A stretch of DNA of 64,000 nt from Cytospora piceicola (lineage: Eukaryota; Ascomycota; Sordariomycetes; Diaporthales; Cytosporaceae), in contig JALQBC010000033.1 in NCBI GenBank assembly GCA_023375675.1, positions 1 through 64,000 of the forward strand, written 5' to 3'. The notes under the pieces are model-generated. The model was not told where the DNA came from. It was given only the letters and a program-made list of their open reading frames with translations, and ran no database searches. This document shows, in pieces, positions 56,505 through 64,000 of the stretch. The position numbers and the translations under genes were made by a program. How positions within the stretch are numbered: position 1 is the first letter of the stretch; every line of letters begins with the position of its first letter.

Positions 56505-59223
56505 CGGAAGAGCTTCCGGATAGCTAGTACCCCTCAGGAGTAAGTATCAGTTGTTGAACCGATATGGCACCAATTTGAAGGTCTACACTCTCCATAGTGT
56601 TCCCTCTACGATCACATCATGTAATATAACAGCCTCGAAGCTCCACAATTCATACGCATATATCAACAGTGATGCCCTCCCGGATACCACAAATACCGCG
56701 CTCGCCAGTATCACCAACCTGCCAATATACTACTCAGTGTGATTTGTGTAATTGGATTAAGTTAACTTGAAACATCATTCACTTACGCATACATCCTCAT
56801 TGCCCTGCTGCCTGTCCCCCTGTGCACGCTTGCATTTTGAATTTAGATACACTAAATACATGCCGTGGGATTTGTCGGAAGTGTGGCGAATTTTACTTAC
56901 TGTTACTTCCTGGCATGGACCGATTCGAACACCGAAGGGGGCCTAGGAGGTAAGCGAATGCCTACAACGGGCTTAAAATTAATCCGTTTCACCTTTCTTG
57001 AGGTGGAAGGTTTGGTGGGTGGAAGTATACCTGGATGGAAGTATAGACCTTTGCCACGATAGGGAGTAAGTGCCGGGGAGTAAGAATCGCCACACTCATC
57101 TGTTGGCAATGCGTGCCCCAAGGCAGGTGGTTTTGTCATTGAGTTTGGCTCCATACACCATCTCGCAGGAACGGAGCAGTGTGCTTTGGTCTCCTTCATG
57201 TCACTGTTTCTTGGTAAATAACTTCCGCCAACCACATCACATCCTCTACTTCTTGCGAGTCCCGACCTCCTGAACTGTCTGTCCGTCGTCACGTGCTAAA
57301 TGCTGTTAATATGTCGAACCGAGCCGATTTCCCTCAGGTCCTATTTCCAAAACCACACCGGTGAAGCCCTACGGCCCATTATTACGTCGCTGAATGGCGA
57401 TGTGTCATGGTTGATGTTTCTTCCTCTCCCTTCGCCGTTATCCAGAATGAATCTACCACATCGTCTCACATCCGTGGTTGCAGTTGGGCATGGACCTTCG
57501 CGGTAGAGGCTTTGCAGACTTGTTTTGAGAACTTGCGTAAATACCAAAGGAGGAGGACGACAACTATGCGGGGTCATTCGGGTTTTCAGTATTGAGCACT
57601 GCTCGTGGGTGGAAATTTTGTGTAAAGAACCCTTGGGAAGTCAGTGACGGCCTGCGTTTGCTGATAAAGGCCCGCGGCAGTCACTTTTGAATACAATGAA
57701 TGTGTAGATGAGATGCTTCCGAACTGATTATTGTGTGACTGCTGCCATTTGTCGAAACCCATCACCAGACATCTGGAGCAAAGGAACAAAGCCCAAGCAG
57801 CCGGATACTAGGACTTGATAACAAGACATAAAGGCCGACGGGTATACAAATGGCCCTATTAGATCCGACAAAAGGAGATCCTTCACCCAAAAAGACCCAC
57901 CCTGTTCGGCACCGATACATCACACGCCGTCAGTCATCCATGAAATTGCTTCCCTCCCTTCCCAACAATGAGCACTCGAACATATTTCCTAGGAGGTATA
58001 CTCATTGCAGAAGCCATTCTCAGGCATCATTCCAAAAAAAAATCTTAGCTGCAGTTGTCTCGCCGTGACTTGTACTGCGTATGGTTATCTCTGACAAAGT
58101 GCCACGGTAGTATCGATACGCCGCCAACCGTTGGTCGACTCGCGTAAGAAAATGAAGAAATTTATGAAATCTTGGAACCAACAAGGTGTTTGTCTGATTT
58201 CGTAATCTGCTAAGATCGCTTGGAGCTGTTGGCACCTGGGATATCTTCCATCGGGATGGACGTGATCAGCAAGACGATCCGATTGATCCGTCCATCAACT
58301 GCTGAGCACTACAAGTACAGTCCAGCGTGTCAGACGTAGTCAGCCTGTCGGTCTGTTCTAATGGTAGAGTGGGCCATTGATAAAAGTGGATATTTGTATA
58401 GTGGGTAAGGTGACATTGGAGCCATACTATTTACCGTACTGTACACAACACCATCAGAGCGACCCGAGCACCTCCAGGCCCGGGGGCTATGGTATCTGGG
58501 CACCTGGGTACTGGTGCGCGATGGGTACGATCGTCAGGTACCAACAGCGAGTTTGGTGAAATTTTCAATTTCGAGGTGATTGGACCGTGTGTCGTGTCTC
58601 GATACAGGAACAGTTGAAATAATCATTTACCTATGTACATTTCTTCTGCAGCTTGCTGTTAACACAAGCTCATGTGTACCTATCCTCAAGCACCTAAGTA
58701 AGTAGCGCGATAGATGGAACAAGAAGGACAAATATTTGAGTAATTCTCTGGAGACACCTCGTCACAGCGGGCTTGGTCAGCGTCAGCCTTGTGGGTTCCC
58801 AAGGTTCTGAAGGGCGGTCTGGAACATTGATACCCGTTGACCGAATCCGCCCGTTGACGGCAACGGGATCCTACAGGGTGCATTATATGGAGGAGGGTTC
58901 CGACGCCGCCGAAAGCAAAACTCTAAACGGGGACCAAGGATAATGCTGCTGTGCTATGTGGGTGGGTTGGGCAAAACATCCATGGATGAGAGAAAAACAA
59001 GAAAGAGCGAGAAAACTCCAGCAAAAATCTTCATCAAAATCTTTATTTGATTCTTGGTACTGTGGCTTACTTCGGAGTGGTTGCGTGGCAGAAAGAAAAG
59101 TCAATAAAAACTCTGGAGTCACAAAAGTTTTGACCAGTTGCGTGTGTCAATGTATCGCACGGCACGGCATAGCATTGATAAGTGGGCCGTGGTGGTGACG
59201 GATGAGTTGTTCCTGCAGCAGCT

Positions 59224-59275
59224 TACAGATCGCTACAGATCGCTACAGATCGGTACAGATCGGGACAGATCACAG
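59224..59275 (+). repeat. 10-bp tandem repeat, 5 copies
   Basis: TACAGATCGC is repeated five times in a row, the last units varying (CAGATCGGTA, CAGATCGGGA, CAGATCACAG). Each unit carries a GATC site. Position and function are unexplained. Confidence 0.85.
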
Positions 59276-59885
59276 TGTAATTAAGATGTAAAAGTGATTT
59301 TTCTTGATGTATCTGCCTTTTTAAAGCCAGCCACTTCGGACTATGTATGCAGGTACAGGCACAAGCACCGCGGCAGTGTGTGTCAGTGTGTCATTGCCCG
59401 TTGTCAGTACCTAGGGTAGTGCCAGCGCCTTGTGTGGATTATTAGTAATGTCCAAAATCTTGACAGACTGCGCGGAAACGGTGACAAGCCAAAAACGGAT
59501 GTGACGGCATGGACGGTTCCAGTACGGTTTGTCGATTACGCTTTACATGGAGAGGTGGGCTGGTGGACGTCTCGGCATTCCAATGGTATCATTGGTACCT
59601 TTCGATCGCGCCGTTCCACTCCGTTCCAAGCCGCCCAGGCCGTCCAGGCCGTTCTAAGCCCACTATCCACGCAATGCAACGCGAGGCCTGGAACCTTGAG
59701 GTACGGATCCGTACTGTATGTGGTATATGTAGTATGGATAACAGTTACCAAGCAGCAAGCTGCCAAGCCACTCCGAATTCTTGGGCATAGGGGTCTTGTA
59801 TATTCCTTGGCAGCTTGGAAGTTGGAAGCCCCATGGTTTTGCCGTGCCGTCAACGGGAGATCTCAAGGTTCCAAGGTTGGTCTGT

Positions 59886-59920
59886 ATACATACCTACGTA
59901 CCTACGTACCTAGGTAGGTA
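59886..59920. repeat. TACCTACGTACCTAGGTAGG palindrome run
   Basis: Two TACCTACG units lead into TACCTAGGTAGGTA, another cluster of the palindromic family seen throughout the intergenic DNA of this window. Confidence 0.7.
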
Positions 59921-60376
59921 TTGTGGGTTCGGATCCGGGATCGCCTAGATCAATTGCATCCGGGGAGGATGCTTGGGACGTGTCGACCGCCAAGAATAGA
60001 ACTTGAGTTTACTTAGGCTGTTAGGTAGATAGATAGACATAGACAAACATACACATAGATACCAAAGATGTTCCATAATCAAATTTGCGTGGTGGAAATG
60101 GGACAGTGGGTTGGGGAAAGGGGGATTTGATGGTTCCAAGCTTCTGCACAGACTGCAGATACACAGTGGATTATTTGTTGTTTCTCGTCTTGTGGGAAAA
60201 ACGAGGGCAAAGCACTCGCAACGTCAATCCTGGGAAATGGACCTTATAATTGTGGGTCCACGAGAGTGGCCAGGTGGGCTGTTTTTTTTCTTCGTCTCTG
60301 GGATCGGAACCCGGGAGAGTGCACGGCTCGATTGCCGAACAACGTCCACGATTGCCGTCCGCGTAGCCCGGCGCCG

Positions 60377-60404
60377 CAGTCGTCAGTCGTCAGTCGTCAG
60401 TCGC
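60377..60404 (+). repeat. 7-bp tandem repeat CAGTCGT, 4 copies
   Basis: CAGTCGT occurs three times in tandem, followed by CAGTCGC. It is a microsatellite in gene-free DNA. Confidence 0.85.
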
Positions 60405-60849
60405 TTGCGAACTTCTGCCGATAATGAAAGGGTACAGTACACACATGTATTGAAGATGATGAAGATGTTTTGATGTTGATTTAAATCTGCATTGTTGGTT
60501 CCCCTGCTTGTCTGATGTCCCGCTCAGTAGCTTGCCACTTCTTTGGGCAGAATCTATTCTTGGGCCCATCCAATCAGTCTTCTTTATTGAGAAAGAGAAT
60601 ATAATTTGGGAGCCAATGAATTCCAAGGTTGCCATTATTAAGGTCAACCGTTTTTCTAGACTTTCCCAAATCTGGTCAAGCTTTGACCGTTTCTGCCGGT
60701 CCTCATTTTGACAGTCCGGCCACACTAATTTGCATTTAGGGTACGCAAACAGGGCATCATTGGTCAAGCTGGCTGGGGGTGGGATTCATTATTAACCCTG
60801 CACCCTTGTTCCATGCGCGTTCTTTCAGGAACAGGAAAAGATCTGAGAA

Positions 60850-61690
60850 GATCCACCCCTATCTAAACTTTAACCCCTGCTCTCTCATTGGCCCTGGTGC
60901 AATTTCTAGTATTTTCTTCCCTGCTGCCCTGTTCCCTACTCCCCCCTTTCCCAGAGGTGCTAACCCCGGTCTTTAACCCCTGTTAGCCCGCCCCCCTCCC
61001 TTCTGCCCCCTTCTGGCCCCAGCTGGTCAGGCTGAATCCAGCTGGTCCTTCCCCCTTCTTCCAAGGCGAACGGGTTCCTTCCAAGGTTTAAATTTCTTCC
61101 CCCCCTTTACCGTAAAGTTACACATGTACTACCCATGCGGTATACTTACCAAGTACCCTCGTAGTCCTCCCTGGTACATGGTTTACGGAGTACCCACCTG
61201 ATCTATTCCTTGTCCACTCTTCCCACTATCAAGTACTCGAACGGAGTATCCACCTAGTCAGGTACGCGCGTGCGTCGACTGGTGCCCTTTTCGCGCAATG
61301 TCGACCAATGTTGCCGCCTTTTCCTTTCTCAATCTCCGCTTTTTGTTCCTCGATTGATTAATTCCTTTAGAAACCTCAAACTCTCCCTGTTTTCCCGTCC
61401 CAACTTCTTTCTCCCTTCCTCTCTTCTTTCTCACCCACGCAACCCACACGCTCTTTTGCAACCCTCTAAAGAAAAAGCTTCGCTTTTATCTCTCCTGCTT
61501 CGGTGCCCGGTCACTCTCCCACACTCCCTTCCTTCGTGTTCATTCTTCATACCAGTCCATCCATCGACAACACGGAACCCACATTCATTTTGAAACACCC
61601 ACACACTCATTCACAGCAGAGAAGAGAAGCAAGCATTTCTTCCAACTAAGTTCGTAACTCGCATCGAAAAATACCCAAAAACGAAACACA
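60850..61690 (+). promoter_or_regulatory. Pyrimidine-rich promoter/leader of the Asp f 4-like gene
   Basis: The plus strand is dominated by C and T for about 800 bases (runs such as CCCGCCCCCCTCCCTTC near 60,990 and TTTCTCCCTTCCTCTCTTC near 61,410) and ends CACAACCGCA before the ATG. CT-rich leaders are typical of strongly expressed genes in filamentous fungi. Strong expression here is inference. Confidence 0.55.
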
Positions 61691-61696
61691 ACCGCA

Positions 61697-62752
61697 ATGG
61701 CTCGCCTTACTTCCCTGCTCCTTCTGGGAGCTATCGGCGTTTCTGCCCACCCTTCCGCCCACGCCCGCTTCCACAACAAGCAGCGCCAGGTCGAGGAGCG
61801 TAACATCGGTGATATCATCACTGCTGTCATCAACGGCGTCGAGGTTGCTTGGACCCAGGCCGCCGATTACGGTGCCGCCGCCGAGACATCGTCCGTCAAC
61901 GCCGGCATCGTCGCTGAGAAGCCCAAGGAGAACCTCCAGGTCGCTGCCACCTCTACCTACGCGACCAGCTTCGCGACCACCTTCGCCACGACTATCTCCT
62001 CTGCTGCCACCGCCACCTCCATCAGCTCTGCTGCCGCCGCCACTTCTACATCCTCATCCTCATCCTCTTCGTCTTCATCCAGCTCAAGCAGCGGTGTGAC
62101 CGAGTTCACCTCCTGGGACGACTACTGCTCGTCCTCTTCCAAGAAGCGAGCCACCTCCGCTGAGATCCTGTACGCTGGCAACACTGGTGATGACAGCGAC
62201 TATGGCTGCAACATTATGCTTCTGGGCAACTCTGAACTTGCCTCCGAGTACAACAACACCGTCAAGTTCTACGGTGGGTCATCCGATATGTTCTGCCTCG
62301 TCTGGAACAAGATCGGCTCTGATGGCGGCGTTGACGGCTTCTTCATCGCCGACACCGCCCACACCTTCACCCTGCCTGCTGGTGCCGAGCAGTACGTCGC
62401 TCTAGACTCTAACACCCAGGGAGGTGGTGCCTGCGTCACTGGTACCAGCCTGACCGACGTTCTCACCACAAGCTATGGCGAAATCGGCATGACCTGGGTT
62501 GAGTGGGACGCTGAGAACACGAGCAATGATGGCTGGTCCGGTGCCGACGCCTCTTGCATTGTTGCCCAGACGGCAGGTCTCGAGGTCACCGGTCTGGAGG
62601 TCTGCCTGGAGGATGACTCTTCCTCCTGCTCCAGTATCTCCGCCGGCGCTACCTCGGTCAAGAACGCCTACACATCCGATCTCGTTGATGCCGATGGCAT
62701 TGGTGTCCAGAACGCCGGTCCCCTCAAGATCACCGTCAACCTCGGTTACTAA
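61697..62752 (+). CDS. Secreted Asp f 4-like protein
   Basis: This is an extracellular or wall-associated protein of 351 aa, single exon, of the Asp f 4 family, whose function is unknown. The signal peptide is MARLTSLLLLGAIGVSAHPS or close to it. A low-complexity Ala/Thr/Ser linker follows with a long serine run (about residues 118-131), likely O-glycosylated. The conserved C-terminal domain starts EFTSWDDYCSSSSKKRATSA and includes ILYAGNTGDDSDYGCNIMLL, FYGGSSDMFCLVWNKIGSDG and GEIGMTWVEWDAENTSNDGW, and ends PLKITVNLGY. Conserved cysteines are present. Codon choice is strongly C-ending, consistent with high expression. The name reflects similarity to a known allergen and implies no activity. 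Confidence 0.88.
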   Translation: MARLTSLLLLGAIGVSAHPSAHARFHNKQRQVEERNIGDIITAVINGVEVAWTQAADYGAAAETSSVNAGIVAEKPKENLQVAATSTYATSFATTFATTISSAATATSISSAAAATSTSSSSSSSSSSSSSSGVTEFTSWDDYCSSSSKKRATSAEILYAGNTGDDSDYGCNIMLLGNSELASEYNNTVKFYGGSSDMFCLVWNKIGSDGGVDGFFIADTAHTFTLPAGAEQYVALDSNTQGGGACVTGTSLTDVLTTSYGEIGMTWVEWDAENTSNDGWSGADASCIVAQTAGLEVTGLEVCLEDDSSSCSSISAGATSVKNAYTSDLVDADGIGVQNAGPLKITVNLGY

Positions 62753-64000
62753 GCGAGTTCGCTCCTCTGATAACTATCTCGCACTTGAGTGGCTACCTGC
62801 TGGTCGTTTTGTTTCCGCATATATATATCCCTTTCAAGTCGACGGTTGGGGAGTGTATGTTCCCTGTCAACCTAACTTGTTGCCATCTACGATGACGAGT
62901 ATATGAGCGAAACGGTCACGCGCCCACCGGGGCCAACTGCTCTTTGCACTAGGATCTGACACAAGGACAGCTCTTGTCATACTCGCACTATACCATTTAC
63001 CCATTCCCATATGATACCACCGACCAAGCCTTTTGGCGCTTGGGACGACGTTTCCTTTATTGTGTTGGTTCGAAGAGAACAGGGGACTGGAGATCAATTG
63101 GACTCCCGTGGGCTCTTCAGGTTCACAGCGCAGGGTTACTTCTCGATACAAATTTTTTCAGGCGTACAAATCATACATTGGCTGGCTGGCTGGTTCTACA
63201 ACCCATGGAATGCAGAAGAAATCATTTATATAGTGTTTATTGATGTCATTTTTGTCTCGAGACTCAAGTTTGAACAAGAGGAGCTTTTCTCCCGTCCCAA
63301 GAAGCATGTAATTATGTACTTTCTTGAATCGTCATCTCGCGGGGGGTTAACCTGTCCGATCAACATCCCTCACTCGTATCTCTGCCGTGCCATATCCCCT
63401 CCAACGACCCGCCGCCCCATTTACATACTGATTGCAGTTGTGAAAAATAAACAACCCCGGGTTCCATGCAGCCTTCCATGTAAGCAAGTAGGTCGATATT
63501 GGCTCGGTTTGAAACAACAAAAGTCGTCTGCGCGGCCACGTTTCCGTCATGCTCATTGCTGGAGCGCAAGCGGCGTTAAGCCCTAAAGCTACCTAGGTAC
63601 CCAGGTAGGTAGCCAGCCAGTCCAGTTACTGGTCAGCCAGGCCAGTCCCAAGTGCCATAAATAACCCGGCGCAGTTGGTGTCTCACTTCTGTACCACCCG
63701 CGATTCAGCACATGAGCTGCGAGATGGTGGCGGGTGATCCCGTGCCCTTGGCTTGATCGACCACACCGGAACTGGTTGACTGCTCGCTGGCGACCCATTC
63801 CTGATCAAAGGTAACCACTGCACCTGCATCCTTATTGGTATCATGTTTGTCCTTGCCTCCAGCCGCACTCCGTCTTCCACGCCGCGCGCAGTCTGTCGTA
63901 GTCTGGGCGCCTACACTATGATCTGCCCTTCCCCACTTATTTCATAGGGGTTGTTTTGGTTGGTCGTTTCAAAGTTAGGCGCCTCGTGCTCAGTGTCCTC
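62753..64000. other. Right-edge intergenic region, no gene supported
   Basis: This is the 3' flank of the Asp f 4-like gene and beyond. The structures I see are an AT-rich 3' region and a TACCTAGGTACCCAGGTAGGTAG palindrome run at about 63,590-63,612. A 191-codon open frame at 63,011-63,586 has no protein-like character. A gene may begin past the window edge. Confidence 0.4.

Larger units (their letters stand above)
56505..61696. other. 5.2-kb gene-free region with short repeats
   Basis: I find no supported gene in this long stretch. Short structures are a 10-bp tandem repeat (59,224-59,275), a CAGTCGT tandem repeat (60,377-60,404), TACCTAGGTA-type sites at about 59,408 and 59,886-59,920, and a strongly pyrimidine-rich plus strand from about 60,850 to 61,690 leading into the next gene. 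Open frames present here (for example 59,432-59,917) look fortuitous. Confidence 0.45.

Noticed and set aside
58350..58420. Possible tRNA-like A box (TAATGGTAGAGTGGG)
   Set aside because: No matching B box or cloverleaf can be drawn downstream. I found no convincing tRNA gene in the window.
59432..59917. 161-codon plus-strand open frame
   Set aside because: It ends in the TACCTACGTACC repeat, overlaps other frames of similar length, and its translation is low in structure-like patterns.
63011..63586. 191-codon plus-strand open frame downstream of the Asp f 4-like gene
   Set aside because: It is long for chance, but it starts in the likely 3' region of the upstream gene and its translation has no recognisable domain; transcript data would be needed to revive it.

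Overview
This window is the left end of a chromosome of a filamentous ascomycete. The evidence is a CCCTAA telomere tract at base 1, short 43-139 nt GT-AG introns, and fungal genes such as an S1/P1 nuclease, an OLE1-type desaturase fused to cytochrome b5, SPO11, lanosterol synthase, SGT1, glucosylceramide synthase, SEN2 and an Asp f 4-like secreted protein. A frequent TACCTAGGTA palindrome and the RIP pattern (CpA/TpG changed to TpA) suggest a Sordariomycete. That placement is inference.

Bases 1-17,180 are telomere plus an AT-rich, gene-free subtelomeric block in which no open frame of useful length survives, the typical product of repeat-induced point mutation. Inside it are a Mutator-like (MULE) DNA transposon with 62-bp terminal inverted repeats and a decayed transposase (2,381-5,572), several pairs of dispersed repeats, and at least five tandem arrays with units of 35, 39, 78, about 96 and 150 bp. 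At about 17.2 kb the composition changes abruptly to normal gene-bearing DNA. A TPR-like gene fragment sits on the border.

Bases 17.4-36.5 kb are gene-poor accessory DNA: S1 nuclease, a medium-chain reductase, a secreted S41 peptidase, a delta-9 desaturase on the minus strand, an O-methyltransferase, and, convergent with it, the decayed KR-ACP tail of a highly reducing polyketide synthase. The last two look like the remains of a secondary-metabolite cluster. A short inverted-repeat element lies between the nuclease and the reductase.

Bases 36.5-56.5 kb are a denser core-like segment: a conserved acidic fungal protein, an ankyrin protein with a GC-AG intron, a small hypothetical gene, an SRPBCC protein, SPO11 (7 exons), lanosterol synthase with a triple CCAAT-box repeat upstream, SGT1, glucosylceramide synthase and SEN2. 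From 56.5 to 61.7 kb I see no gene. The window closes with the Asp f 4-like secreted protein behind a long pyrimidine-rich leader. All gene models were built by hand from splice signals and frame continuity.
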